From the NCBI GenBank assembly GCA_001766655.1, contig MJCC01000014.1:332-45798 (forward strand): 45,467 bases of DNA, read 5' to 3'. The translations under genes and the position numbers were made by a program. Below, piece by piece: positions 1 to 9,017 of the stretch. Origin of the DNA: Phytomonas francai (lineage: Eukaryota > Euglenozoa > Kinetoplastea > Trypanosomatida > Trypanosomatidae). How positions within the stretch are numbered: position 1 is the first letter of the stretch; each line of letters begins with the position of its first letter. The notes below the pieces were generated by a model. That model made no database searches and was not told the DNA's origin. It saw only the letters and a program-made list of their open reading frames with translations.

Positions 1-1775
1 CATGCCCCAATAAATACACAAGCGCACGCAACCCCGTGTACTCCGAAGAGGCTGGGCCGCACGGAGCGCGGGCTTGTGTGCGCCACGGCGTCCCGTCCCG
101 CGAAGGGCGGTACAAATCCAGCACAATCAGCCATTGGGATACCCCAGCAGTGGGGCCCCTTAGTTGCGTAATCTCACTCAAGCGGCTCAGTCGCGCACTA
201 CAACTTTGCGGCATCATTTAAGCTGAACTGTAGGGCAGTGGGGGGGTGGGGGCTGCTAAGCGCACGCCTCCTGTGTTTGGGGGTGACATTCAGGTTCGTT
301 TGTACGGATTATCATCACAAGAATGGTATCAGTGCACAGTGCTCTGATTGGTTCCGTTCTAAACGTTTCATCATTGCACCCACAACACAAACACACACAT
401 TAAGGATCACACACACGATGTGTGATAGAACTTACTGGGGGGATACGGGGGATAGGGGGAGGGGAAACATGTTAGTGGGTAGGCACCCTGAGTGGGCGTA
501 ATTCGACCCGCAGGGGGGGGGGCCCACCCAGGTAGGGAGTCGTAGCGATTGTGCGCACTACTCCGCACACCACTTGCATGCACCCATTGGATGTAAAAGG
601 GAGGGAAAAAAATAGGGGGTCGAGTCTCCATTTCCTGAAATCACTCCGGGACAAATGGTTCAGAATCCCCGCAGCGTTAGACAGAAACGTCACCGCGCTT
701 GAGCCACCGGCACCAACTCCCATCCTGCGTGCTCAGCATTTGTACACATTCACGTTGTCCTCATGCACTTTGCGTGTGCATCGGTCCGCTCGTCGTTAGT
801 TTGTTAATCATTGCACGCAGTTCAGTAGGGTGAATACAAAGCCATGGCCTTAGTGGTGGTGGTGGTGAGGAATATTTATTCCAATTCGGCGTAGCACATC
901 TATCCATGCAGACGTGGATCACACCACTCCGTTGGGTGTGTAAAGTGCATAGCCACCTGTCTAGGATGGTTTTCATCCTGCGTGAGTCTTCCAGCACTTT
1001 CTCCCATCCTTCGGAGGAAGCACTGTGAGATGGCTTCCATCCTCCATTGTTAAAGGGGGTGCATTGAAATCCTTAGCGGATTCTACGCATTTGCGAGCCT
1101 CACACCCCAACGGAGGGGAGGGGAGGTGGGGGTAAGTTTTTTTAGGGGATTGCATAGTTGCATAGAGACGATTGTCGCATAGAATTGGCAGGCTCCTCGC
1201 TCGTTCCTTCCGCCTTGCCCCGGGGTCCGATGATTGCTGTGGTGGCCGTGGGCCCCCTCGTTTCTTCTGCGGCCTCACTTCGACTTTGAATTGAATTGCA
1301 TAAGGGGAAAATGGGGTAATGCAACGTCTGGTGTGTTTTTACTTTTGAGGCTTCCTGGGGCTCCCCTTTGTGGCTTAGCTCTGTCTGCCAGCGCATTTCC
1401 ACGTTCCCACCCCTCAACGGCTGAATTTTTTATAGGAAAAGAGGCTTCCGAATGTTTTATTCCATCTGAACCCACAGGAAGACTGTTCAAAAGACGGTCC
1501 GAAAAGCAATGAATAACCGAACCCTTTTAATGGGGCAGATCAGACCGATTATTATGTTTCTAAGGTTTTAGTACGGCAATATTTTATCGAAAAGGGAGCT
1601 CCCCGACCGTCTACTCAAGAATTTATAAAGATCAACTCACTTATCTCAGATATCAAATCACGATCAACGCCGCATACAAATAACTAATTAATGCCATTAA
1701 TATTTTTGTTTATCATAGTTGCTTCAATTGCATGTTTTTCTAATTTTCGAAGGTGGCAAGGACGGACAAGTTTTT
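1..1775. other. Gene-less G-rich leader region, possible transcription start region
   Basis: I see no convincing protein gene here: the open frames are short, overlap on both strands and have no recognisable domains. The first 1.5 kb is GC-richer than the other spacers and carries repeated G-runs on the + strand (233-252, 437-464, 513-524, 1115-1132) and a GGT repeat near 852-868. Every protein gene downstream is on +, and the only minus-strand gene is the tRNA at 1782-1863. In trypanosomatids, GT- or G-rich sequence and tRNA genes are common at borders of polycistronic units, so I infer a start or strand-switch region. The sequence to the left, needed to prove divergence, is outside the window. 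Confidence 0.4.
437..464 (+). promoter_or_regulatory. G-quadruplex-capable motif
   Basis: Four runs of G (six, five, five and four bases) are separated by loops of four, three and one base, which fits the standard G3+N1-7 quadruplex pattern on the + strand. It lies in the G-rich region upstream of the first + strand gene. A role in transcription initiation is inferred from the known GT-rich nature of trypanosome start regions. Confidence 0.6.
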
Positions 1776-1780
1776 AAAAA
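1776..1780 (-). terminator. RNA polymerase III terminator of tRNA-Leu
   Basis: Read on the minus strand, five consecutive T residues begin two bases past the discriminator base of the tRNA. That is the usual pol III termination signal. Confidence 0.75.
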
Positions 1781-1781
1781 G

Positions 1782-1863
1782 TGATGAGAGTGGGGTTTGA
1801 ACCCACGCCCTCGAAAGGATTGGAACCTTAATCCAACGTCTTAGACCACTCGACCATCTCACC
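1782..1863 (-). tRNA. tRNA-Leu (anticodon AAG)
   Basis: The reverse complement folds as an 82-nt class II tRNA. The acceptor stem is 5' GGTGAGA with 3' TCTCATC (one G-U pair) and discriminator A. The anticodon stem TTGGA/TCCAA encloses the loop TTAAGGT, which gives anticodon AAG and reads CUU/CUC. A long variable arm follows and the T-loop is GTTCAAACC. The internal promoters are intact: A box TGGTCGAGTGG and B box GGTTCAAACCC. The CCA end is not encoded, as expected for a eukaryotic nuclear tRNA. It is the only feature in the window firmly assigned to the minus strand. In trypanosomatids a divergent tRNA can serve as promoter for a neighbouring small RNA, but I recognise none on the other side. 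Confidence 0.95.
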
Positions 1864-3023
1864 TTGACGCACGTGTTTTTAATGTCTTGTTTAGACACGT
1901 TAGGTTCCCTCGCACGGCGCGAAGAAATATTCATCTGCCCCCGGGTCTTTGCATTTATTTCAATATTCCGCCCTCCTCCATTTTTAAAAAATAGTAAAGC
2001 CTTGATTCTTTAATAATTTTAAAATAATAATTTTTCTAAATTTTCTCAAAATGAACTAGGTGTTTGTACCATGGTCATCCGCTATTCGAAGCATTTTCCA
2101 TGTTTGCCTCCTCCAAGAATATTTTATATTCCCCGCAATGATCAACAGAGCTTCTGGTGGGCGTGGGCTCCCGCATTGGGGTTTCTGCGCACCGACCCTT
2201 GTTTTTGAAAAACACTAGTAATGAGGATGTGGGAAAAATCATCCTGTTGTGCAGAGGGGTCTTTGGGGGCCTAAGCAAACCGTATACCCTTAACCTTCGT
2301 ATCTAAAACCATTTTATTCCTTCAAAATAAGTGAAACGCTTTTTTCACTTGCCTAATAGTCAATGTGGGTGCGGCTGTTCCTGTGGAAGGGGGGTGGCGC
2401 CCTTTCACCGAATCCCACTCACCACCATTTCCTTTTATAGCACGATAAAGCCCTGGACACTTTCTTCTTTCAGTGGGAAAATAAAAGTATTTGGCAAAAT
2501 GCTTAATTTACCTGGCATTTTTTTCCCAAACATTTTGAATGCCTTTCATGAGCATTTTAAATATATATATTTATATATTTATATTAGTGTTGCCATGGTC
2601 TTTGTGATACGTATGCGAGCATATTTTTCTACTAAAGCTTTAGTCTCTAGAAATTAGAATATATATATATATATATATATTCCCCTTAATCTTCAGCTGT
2701 TTCCACAAGATATCATTTTAGATCATCCAATACTAGCTAAATGGAGAGCGATTTCAACCTTTCATATTTTTTTCTCAATATATAAATTTGTAGAATAATC
2801 ATATTTATTTACCAACAATTTTATTTGAGCCTCTATAAGTGCGATACCCATTTTTCCTTTGAAAATAACAGAAACATTGGGAAAAAAAATTACAGTTAGC
2901 ATGTGCCTTTGCAGCAAGCTTTTTTTTTGATGGCATGGAATGTTGATGATTTGTATTTGCTCCAAAAAAAATGCATGCTTCTCTATATTTACCTTATTTA
3001 AAATCCTTTAAAATTTTTAATGA
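1864..3023. other. AT-rich spacer with AT microsatellite
   Basis: No credible gene is seen. The region becomes steadily more AT-rich and includes a perfect (AT)n run at 2659-2681. It probably contains the 5' leader of the first + strand transcript. I looked for a spliced-leader RNA or U-snRNA opposite the tRNA and recognised none. Confidence 0.5.
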
Positions 3024-3045
3024 CTTTCATTGCTATTTTTTACAG
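3024..3045 (+). promoter_or_regulatory. Probable spliced-leader acceptor (polyY-AG) for the capping enzyme
   Basis: A pyrimidine-rich stretch ends in ACAG, with AG at 3044-3045, twelve bases before the first ATG at 3057. The short distance supports that ATG as the start. Confidence 0.6.
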
Positions 3046-3056
3046 ATTATACACAT

Positions 3057-6000
3057 ATGCTTAATATAAATGCAAAGTCATTTGTTCCCCAAGGAGCAAG
3101 CTCTTCACAACTTTCTTCCGGATTTGGCATAGGCTTTTATCAGTATCGTATTGATGTTCCGTTACAAAAGATAGCGGAATTATCTAGATCTGCCAAGGCT
3201 CGAAATCATGTTTCTTCTTTAATTTTCTCTAAAAAAATATTTGCTATCCGTGGAGGTGTTGACGAGGAAGCGTTGAACTATTTTCTAGCCACGAACTTTG
3301 CGTCCGCCACAAATATACCGCTTCTAGAGGATGCAAATAGGAAGCATGGCTCGGGATTCTTACTGTCGCGGAAAATTCTCACTCTTCACGGGGATCTTAA
3401 TTATATCAATATTCTAAATAATACTCCTGGTTTTTTGGTTCAGCTTGATATAGCTGGATATTTTGGTTTCAATGCATCAGCCTTTATCAGTTGCATGTGG
3501 ACATCTTTTTTTAGTAAAATTCGTAATGATCCTAACATTATTTCAATGGGGTACGTCAGATCATTAGTTGGTTTAAATGAAGTTCAGACAGGTGGAACCT
3601 ATCGTCACTATTTTTTTGCTGCCTGCTCGTCCTTAGATGTACTTGTAAAAATTCCCGAGATGCTATCGAACGATTCTAATTTGAAAATTTCAAGTATTCT
3701 TCCTGTTTCGTCGATCGTTCCCTTTTTGTGTGGGTCCCAAATTCCTCTTGGTATCGTGATTACAGTAGGGGAGGACGCAAGAAAAAAATATCTAGAAGGT
3801 GCGGTATCGGATTTTTCTTTAAAAATTGATTACTATCTGAACAATCCCGTACGCACACGAAAAAGCCTTGAAGCCTTTGAGAAATTGTATTTCACTATTT
3901 TAAGTGGAGACTGCAGTTGGGAAAGGACCTACGTGGCTCATCTTCACATAAAAACTATTGCCTCCCCCGATGAAGATATTTTCCAAATTTGTGATGTTCT
4001 GCGTTATATCGGTAACGTTTGTGGTAACACGGCAACTACTATTCTGGGCGTTTCCTTTAGCTGCCCTGACATGGTTCCTGGTGGCTATGAGCTCCTCACA
4101 TTAAATAAAAAGACTCCAATTTTTCAAAATGCGTCTTTTGACGAAATTACGGGAAGTCATTATTCTTTCGATACCGCGAACATAATTTTTCCACCAGTTC
4201 CGCAGAGTATTTGTGGTTCACTGCGCAGCTCAACATTCAAGGCAGCTCTAAATGCTATCCATATTTACCGTCTTAGAGGTTTGGCGAAATTCTTCAAGGA
4301 AGAATTGCTTACTCAAGAGATATTTCTAGATTCGGCCGAGAACTTTGCGAGTAATGTTTTTTTCGCAAGACGCAAATCACTCGGCACACAAATTTTACTA
4401 GGCTCAGACAATGATGGAAATGTTTTTGGCGTCGATCTTTGCAAATTTAGCATTTTCGGTCTACCGAATGTGTTACCAGGGGTTCTAGAGCCTCTAAGGA
4501 GTTGCCTTTTCAAGGGGACGTTGACGTCATCGCATTATGGCTTTCTAGAGTATCGCATTATCATTGAGGATGTATTTGTTTTGAATGGAGAAGAAGTGTA
4601 TAGTAGCGTATTTATGGATCGACGGCGCTTACTGGAAAATGTCAATTTAGGCAGGGAGGACTCCTGGCCCCATGCAACCTATAACCATGTCGGAGTTTTG
4701 AAGGCTAGTTATGTTCCTTTTCATAAAACTAAAACCTTAATTCAAAATTATACAAGTGATCATGCAACACAGGGTATTGTGTTTGTTTGCAACGATGTCA
4801 ATATTTCTGGCCACACGAATCCGTTGTCCTACCTCTGGAAACCACCGAATTCGTTGACGGCATTTTTTAAAGTATCAAACGTGGAATCCGTTCCCGAAGG
4901 CAATGGTGAAATCAAGCGTGCTTTTCTTTCGGTACGAGCGAATGATTCGGGGGAAATATTCACCGAATATGAAGGTGAGTATGCAGATTTTTTAGCTGAG
5001 GCGCATCCTGAGATTAAGACAGGAAGCGTTATTGATTGTATTCTTCGCTGTTCAAATGACGGTGCCCACTGGTGGGATGTGCTTCGCAGCTACGAATCTG
5101 AAATGCACACCGTATCAACCCATAGGGAGGTGCATACGCTCGTGCAAAGCCCCGGAGTCTCAGAAAAAGACATCCTATGGCTTTTAAATGTTCGGTCCTA
5201 CCGATGCGAACGGTGCCGTAAGGTGAAAGATATGGGCGCAGTGAATCCACGGTACAATGCCTACTGGTGTGAGCGCTGCTGGGCTGAAACTGGGCATGGA
5301 AATTGCGCATATTGCGGCGGGACTCTTGTCTTGGGCATGCGGGATGCGATCAGCAATTTTTTTTACTGTGATGACTGCTGGAAACTGTTTTCCTCCACAA
5401 ACACATGGGCTATAACAGGCTATCACGTGCCTCCTTCCCAGAATGCCACATTTAAGCAGCAGGTGATGACAAGATGCATATCCCTTCTAATCGACCAGGT
5501 CAACTCGAAGTTTCCCACAAACGACGTTCTTGATTTATGTTGTGGGGGCTCCGTCGTGCGCAAGTGGATGCTAAACAAAACAGTGAGCTACGTTGGTGTT
5601 GAATTGAAGGCAAGCATAGTAGATTCCGTACTTGAGACGATATCAAAATCTTCAGAGCTTCCCCCGAATGCACAGTATAACGCTATTTGTGCGGATGCCT
5701 TTTCTGAGGATTTTTGGACAGGCACCATTATTAAAACACATCCAAGACAGTTTCAGACAATTGCATGCTTTAGTGGGCTTTACCACGCTTTTTTCGATGA
5801 ATCGAGGGCACGACACTTTATTGCGAGTGTGGCGAACGCCTTGGTTCCCGGTGGGCTATTTATTGGATTTCTTCTTGATGCCAGTGTTTTATATTCGAAA
5901 GGCACAAAATATGAAAATTCGGTATTTTGCACTGAGTGGAAAGATGGCTCTCTCCCTAGAATCGGGCACAGATTCAGTATATCCGTGGACGAGCCTTTGC

Positions 6001-6224
6001 ATGAAGTTGCCGTCATCCCGATCGATTTTCTCGCTGCGGTCGCGTCGGAGTATGGGTTGAAGGTAGTCTTAGAAGCGTGTCAAACTGCACGAGGACTGAT
6101 TGAAAAGGATGCGAGCTGGACTCGGGTTCCATCAGCGGCTGAAAAAGAATATCTCTGTGCACTTAAATCCTTTGCCTTCGAAAAGGAAAGCAACAAGCAG
6201 CTGCCATATACAGACAAATCCTAA
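3057..6224 (+). CDS. CGM1: Cgm1-like cap guanylyltransferase-fold / (guanine-N7) methyltransferase fusion
   Basis: The product has 1055 residues. The open frame reaches 3030 only through a TTG, and a splice-acceptor AG at 3044-3045 makes ATG 3057 the likely start. Residues about 1-420 are unassigned. Residues 430-700 follow the mRNA capping guanylyltransferase plan: a motif I-like RRKSLGTQ (K440), a IIIa-like YRIIIEDVFVLNG near 499, a IV-like GIVFVCND near 571, a V-like LWKPP (K595) and an OB-fold ending in WWDVLRSYE. Four CxxC pairs follow (717/720, 738/741, 750/753, 771/774). The C-terminal third is a cap N7-methyltransferase: VLDLCCGG from 824 (SAM-binding motif I), GLYHAFFDESRARHF around 907-920 and the terminal SFAFEK. 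Length and domain order resemble trypanosome Cgm1, which makes the m7G cap of spliced-leader RNA. Motif I normally reads KxDGxR, so guanylyltransferase activity is doubtful. The methyltransferase call is strong; the orthology is inferred. Confidence 0.75.
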   Translation: MLNINAKSFVPQGASSSQLSSGFGIGFYQYRIDVPLQKIAELSRSAKARNHVSSLIFSKKIFAIRGGVDEEALNYFLATNFASATNIPLLEDANRKHGSGFLLSRKILTLHGDLNYINILNNTPGFLVQLDIAGYFGFNASAFISCMWTSFFSKIRNDPNIISMGYVRSLVGLNEVQTGGTYRHYFFAACSSLDVLVKIPEMLSNDSNLKISSILPVSSIVPFLCGSQIPLGIVITVGEDARKKYLEGAVSDFSLKIDYYLNNPVRTRKSLEAFEKLYFTILSGDCSWERTYVAHLHIKTIASPDEDIFQICDVLRYIGNVCGNTATTILGVSFSCPDMVPGGYELLTLNKKTPIFQNASFDEITGSHYSFDTANIIFPPVPQSICGSLRSSTFKAALNAIHIYRLRGLAKFFKEELLTQEIFLDSAENFASNVFFARRKSLGTQILLGSDNDGNVFGVDLCKFSIFGLPNVLPGVLEPLRSCLFKGTLTSSHYGFLEYRIIIEDVFVLNGEEVYSSVFMDRRRLLENVNLGREDSWPHATYNHVGVLKASYVPFHKTKTLIQNYTSDHATQGIVFVCNDVNISGHTNPLSYLWKPPNSLTAFFKVSNVESVPEGNGEIKRAFLSVRANDSGEIFTEYEGEYADFLAEAHPEIKTGSVIDCILRCSNDGAHWWDVLRSYESEMHTVSTHREVHTLVQSPGVSEKDILWLLNVRSYRCERCRKVKDMGAVNPRYNAYWCERCWAETGHGNCAYCGGTLVLGMRDAISNFFYCDDCWKLFSSTNTWAITGYHVPPSQNATFKQQVMTRCISLLIDQVNSKFPTNDVLDLCCGGSVVRKWMLNKTVSYVGVELKASIVDSVLETISKSSELPPNAQYNAICADAFSEDFWTGTIIKTHPRQFQTIACFSGLYHAFFDESRARHFIASVANALVPGGLFIGFLLDASVLYSKGTKYENSVFCTEWKDGSLPRIGHRFSISVDEPLHEVAVIPIDFLAAVASEYGLKVVLEACQTARGLIEKDASWTRVPSAAEKEYLCALKSFAFEKESNKQLPYTDKS
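5205..5378 (+). other. Double zinc-ribbon module inside the capping enzyme
   Basis: This segment encodes residues 717-774 with four CxxC knuckles in the symmetric spacing C2-x17-C2-x8-C2-x17-C2. It sits between the OB-fold part of the guanylyltransferase-like domain and the N7-methyltransferase domain. Eight cysteines could bind two zinc ions. The layout resembles LIM or RING topology, but all ligands are cysteine and the central spacer differs from LIM. Confidence 0.7.
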
Positions 6225-6659
6225 AAAACGTTTAACATCATATTTGTATAATTTATTCCCTTTTCTCCTCCTCCCCTAAGAGAACACCTTTGTCCAAGAC
6301 GTAGTTGAAGCACCTCATGGAAGAAGGAATATTACTAATGTATCTATATACGTATCTATGCAATGTGCAGATGGAATTTCAGCAAATAAGCTCAGGATTC
6401 CATATTGCAATTATGTTAGGTTCCAAATTCATTACAGCTTAAAAAAAAATAGCTATCACCATAAAATATGTATCCGTTCTGGATAATGATAATAATAATA
6501 ATAATAAAAGGATGGAATCGATAAAAATGATTATGAGCCTAATTGATAGGGAAAGTAGTTTAACGCCCTTATAGGTCCGTACTTTTGTGTATCATTTTGG
6601 AATCGATATTCTCCCATGTAAAGATTGACCTTATTTCGACACAAAGTAAAAAAGATAGG
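6225..6659. other. Spacer with polyY tract and TAA repeat
   Basis: No gene is seen. A strong pyrimidine tract at 6251-6277 ends in AG at 6279-6280 and is the best splice acceptor for the TPR gene, giving a 5' UTR of about 380 bases. An ATAATAATA repeat lies near 6485-6507. Confidence 0.5.
6251..6280 (+). promoter_or_regulatory. Probable spliced-leader acceptor for the TPR gene
   Basis: Nearly uninterrupted pyrimidines (TTCCCTTTTCTCCTCCTCCCC) lead to TAAG, with AG at 6279-6280. It is the clearest acceptor between the two genes, although weaker AGs lie nearer the ATG. Confidence 0.5.
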
Positions 6660-7838
6660 ATGGCAAGATCTTATTCCAAAGCAATGAAGGCCGAAAGGAA
6701 TGCTGCTCTTAAAGCACGAAAGAAACGCAAACTTCTTGAGGAGCAAATCAAAAAGTCTAATGAGAAGTGTGATGAAGCCAAGGGGTATCTTGAACATTCT
6801 GGGAAAAACATGGAATCCAATATTATGAAGGCGAAGGAAGCTTTAGACGTTGCGATCGAGTTATACGATAGCAACCCAATGGCATATTTCCTGTTTGGTG
6901 AGGTGTACCTTGCTCAACAGCAGCATCAACGCGCAATTGACTTCTTCTCACAAGCGCTATCGTTAGACTCTTCACACGTCGCCTCATTCGAGCGGAGGGC
7001 TACTTGCTATGAGCACCTAAACGACATCACTCAGGCGATCCAGGATTACACTAGTATTATTGATCTAGAACCAAACAATGACTATGCATATAACATGAGA
7101 GGACTCTGTATTTTGAATAGACAGGTTCCTGGAATAAAGTTGTCATCCTCATGCTTTACCTTATGCGAAAGGGACTTCAAAACGGCCCTACGACTCAACA
7201 AAGCTAATTACCACGCCTTGGTGAATCTCGGTAAGCTGTATGAAGATCAAGGAGAGCTAGACCAGGCACTGACGTACTACACTTCGGCCTTGGATGTGAA
7301 GGAAAACTACACCTATGCCCGTTTCCGAAGGGGCTGCGCGTATCTTCAGTTAGCCGAAAACATACTTGCTAAGCTCGAGGCCGAGGAAGGCGAATCCATG
7401 GACGAAGGGGAAGCCATCCGCTCGCCAAAGGCGCTTGTTGGTTCCCCAGCCCAGAAGTCTAGCCCAGTGTTGGTCCAAGCGGATGTCCACTCTCTTAAGC
7501 AAGAGGTCATTAAATCCCGCCGAATCGCGGAAGAAAAAAAGACATTCAAATCTCACGTCCAATCCGCAATAAAGGACTTTTCTGCGTTTATTAATCCCGA
7601 CGTTGACCCCAACCTTGCAGACCCTACTGTTGTCCTCAATCTTGGCACCTGCTGGTTGTTGCTGGACAACCTAAAGTCCGCCGAGGAGAGTTTTAAACGC
7701 GTGGAGGAAATTATCGCGACAAGGCCTTCCCTTGTGCAGGAGGGTGCGGCAGAGCCCATAGGCGATTTAGACCTTCTTCAACAGGCCTTGCAGTTGAAGA
7801 GGAAAACTCTTCGAGAAAAAAAAGACGCGCACCTGTAG
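6660..7838 (+). CDS. TPR-repeat protein
   Basis: The product has 392 residues. The frame continues to 6585, but only through a TTG; the first ATG is 6660 and the protein then begins with a very basic lysine/arginine-rich helix (residues 1-45). From about residue 72 there are at least four tetratricopeptide repeats. The first includes AYFLFGEVYLAQQQHQRAI and the second SFERRATCYEHLNDITQAI. The third contains an insertion (the LNRQVPGIKLSSSCFTLC segment), and the fourth includes YHALVNLGKLYEDQGELDQAL. An acidic Ser/Glu-rich linker follows, then a last degenerate repeat (VVLNLGTCWLLLDNLKSAE) and a basic tail. TPRs form protein-binding superhelices, so a scaffold or co-chaperone role is possible, but there is no J domain or catalytic module to decide. 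No membrane segment or targeting signal is evident. Confidence 0.9.
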   Translation: MARSYSKAMKAERNAALKARKKRKLLEEQIKKSNEKCDEAKGYLEHSGKNMESNIMKAKEALDVAIELYDSNPMAYFLFGEVYLAQQQHQRAIDFFSQALSLDSSHVASFERRATCYEHLNDITQAIQDYTSIIDLEPNNDYAYNMRGLCILNRQVPGIKLSSSCFTLCERDFKTALRLNKANYHALVNLGKLYEDQGELDQALTYYTSALDVKENYTYARFRRGCAYLQLAENILAKLEAEEGESMDEGEAIRSPKALVGSPAQKSSPVLVQADVHSLKQEVIKSRRIAEEKKTFKSHVQSAIKDFSAFINPDVDPNLADPTVVLNLGTCWLLLDNLKSAEESFKRVEEIIATRPSLVQEGAAEPIGDLDLLQQALQLKRKTLREKKDAHL

Positions 7839-8157
7839 CACAAACTCCACCAATTGTAAACCGATTGCCTTGTTTTTTTCACCTTCTTTCGCAAGATCTA
7901 CTCTATGTAAGTTACCAACATATTGCTATTTCCTTCTCTCTGCAAAGGCTTGGGTATACTGTTTTAGGACTCCTTAACCTTAAGGAAGTAGATGTAATAA
8001 AATTAATGTTTACAAAGACTCTTTTTTGTATTATCATTTTTTCACCTTTTTTTTTGCTCGTTTGTAGCATAGGACAAGTTGATCAAGTGTTGTCAGGAAA
8101 AGGGATTATAGTTTTTTATTCTTGTAGAAAAATTTCAATTGATAGTAACACTCGAGT
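7839..8157. other. Short spacer with two candidate splice acceptors
   Basis: T-rich spacer with no gene. Two polyY-AG sites precede the next ATG: AG at 8066-8067 after a run of T and C, and AG at 8126-8127 after TTTTTTATTCTTGT. Confidence 0.5.
8111..8127 (+). promoter_or_regulatory. Probable spliced-leader acceptor for the small membrane protein
   Basis: The tract TTTTTTATTCTTGTAG ends with AG at 8126-8127, about 30 bases upstream of ATG 8158. An alternative acceptor lies at 8066-8067. Confidence 0.5.
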
Positions 8158-8556
8158 ATGCTACGCATCACCCTTAAAAAAATTAGCGGGTTTGATGTGA
8201 AGGCTCTTTACCCTAACGGCGTGCCAAAGCGCACATTTCCATACCGTGAGCACCCTAAGCAAGTATCTACCGCGCCAACTGCAGGTGGATTTTACTTGAC
8301 CAAGCATGCGTTAGGCTGGCCGTTTCAACTTCCTTTTGAGTGGCTGTTTTACCGATCTCCTGTTATTGCTTTTGTAGGGTGCGTTATTTATGACCTGCTT
8401 TTTGGCTTCCCATTGCCTTTTATGAAGGAAATTCCTCCTGGTACGCCGAAGCACTTCTTTTTCGGAAACTCTGGTGGGTCTCCACATCATCTGTGGGAGT
8501 TTCAAGATGGTTGGCATGTGCAAAACATGTCTGGTGGGCGTCGTTGGTGCGATTAG
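8158..8556 (+). CDS. Small one-pass membrane protein of unknown function
   Basis: The product has 132 residues and I do not recognise it. The start is the first ATG after two polyY-AG sites. The N-terminus (MLRITLKKISGF) is basic and lacks acidic residues for the first dozen positions, so it could enter the mitochondrion. One hydrophobic stretch lies at about residues 63-87 (LFYRSPVIAFVGCVIYDLLF), flanked by aromatic and Pro-rich segments. The C-terminal 40 residues are rich in Gly, His and Trp (GNSGGSPHHLWEF, GGRRWCD). Codon use is normal and the frame is clean, so it is probably real. Small proteins of this type are common as lineage-specific subunits of trypanosomatid respiratory complexes, but that is a guess. 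Confidence 0.75.
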   Translation: MLRITLKKISGFDVKALYPNGVPKRTFPYREHPKQVSTAPTAGGFYLTKHALGWPFQLPFEWLFYRSPVIAFVGCVIYDLLFGFPLPFMKEIPPGTPKHFFFGNSGGSPHHLWEFQDGWHVQNMSGGRRWCD

Positions 8557-9017
8557 AGTATTTTGGGTCATTCTGAATTCCTTACCACTTGGACAAAATA
8601 GGACTGAATCGTTGTAGTAGGATGATTAGAGGATTTTTTATTATTATTCCCTCGTAGGTTTATATTATTACTATTGCCATTATTATTGCTATTATTTATC
8701 ATTATTATAGCACAATGCTCTTTTAGCATATCATCTTGTCTTTGGAATGTTTTTTTTTTTTTGACAAGACTTTACTTCTAAAGATATGAACGCAGATACC
8801 ATTGTTCCAAAGCGATAAGAGATTGCCAATAACTCAGAACCTGCTTATGAAGTATTCAACTTATCTAACGGTAAAGATACTGATTTTTCTTCCTTTTTTA
8901 CGTTTGCCCTTTGTAGCAATCTGTAACTTATTATAGTTATTATTCGCTTGTGGTAGTTCGCAGTTTTTTCCGATTCCTCAGTATTTATCAAGATAGTAAT
9001 TAAAAGGCATCAATCTA
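8557..9017. other. Spacer with ATT repeats and a splice acceptor
   Basis: No gene is seen. TTA/ATT-rich simple sequence occupies about 8636-8706 and a T12 tract lies near 8750-8762. A polyY-AG ending at 8916 serves the kinase. Confidence 0.5.
8883..8916 (+). promoter_or_regulatory. Probable spliced-leader acceptor for the protein kinase
   Basis: A long pyrimidine tract (TTTTTCTTCCTTTTTTACG, then TTTGCCCTTTGTAG) ends at AG 8915-8916, about 100 bases before ATG 9018. Confidence 0.65.

Noticed and set aside
36..1512. Several frames of 60-100 codons on both strands
   Set aside because: They overlap each other on both strands, are Pro/Arg/Cys-rich from G-runs, and none has a recognisable domain or a clear splice acceptor.
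1864..1990. Possible small nuclear RNA divergent from the tRNA
   Set aside because: The arrangement is known for trypanosomatid U-snRNA and 7SL genes, but the sequence here matches none I can recall and shows no pol III terminator at a sensible distance.
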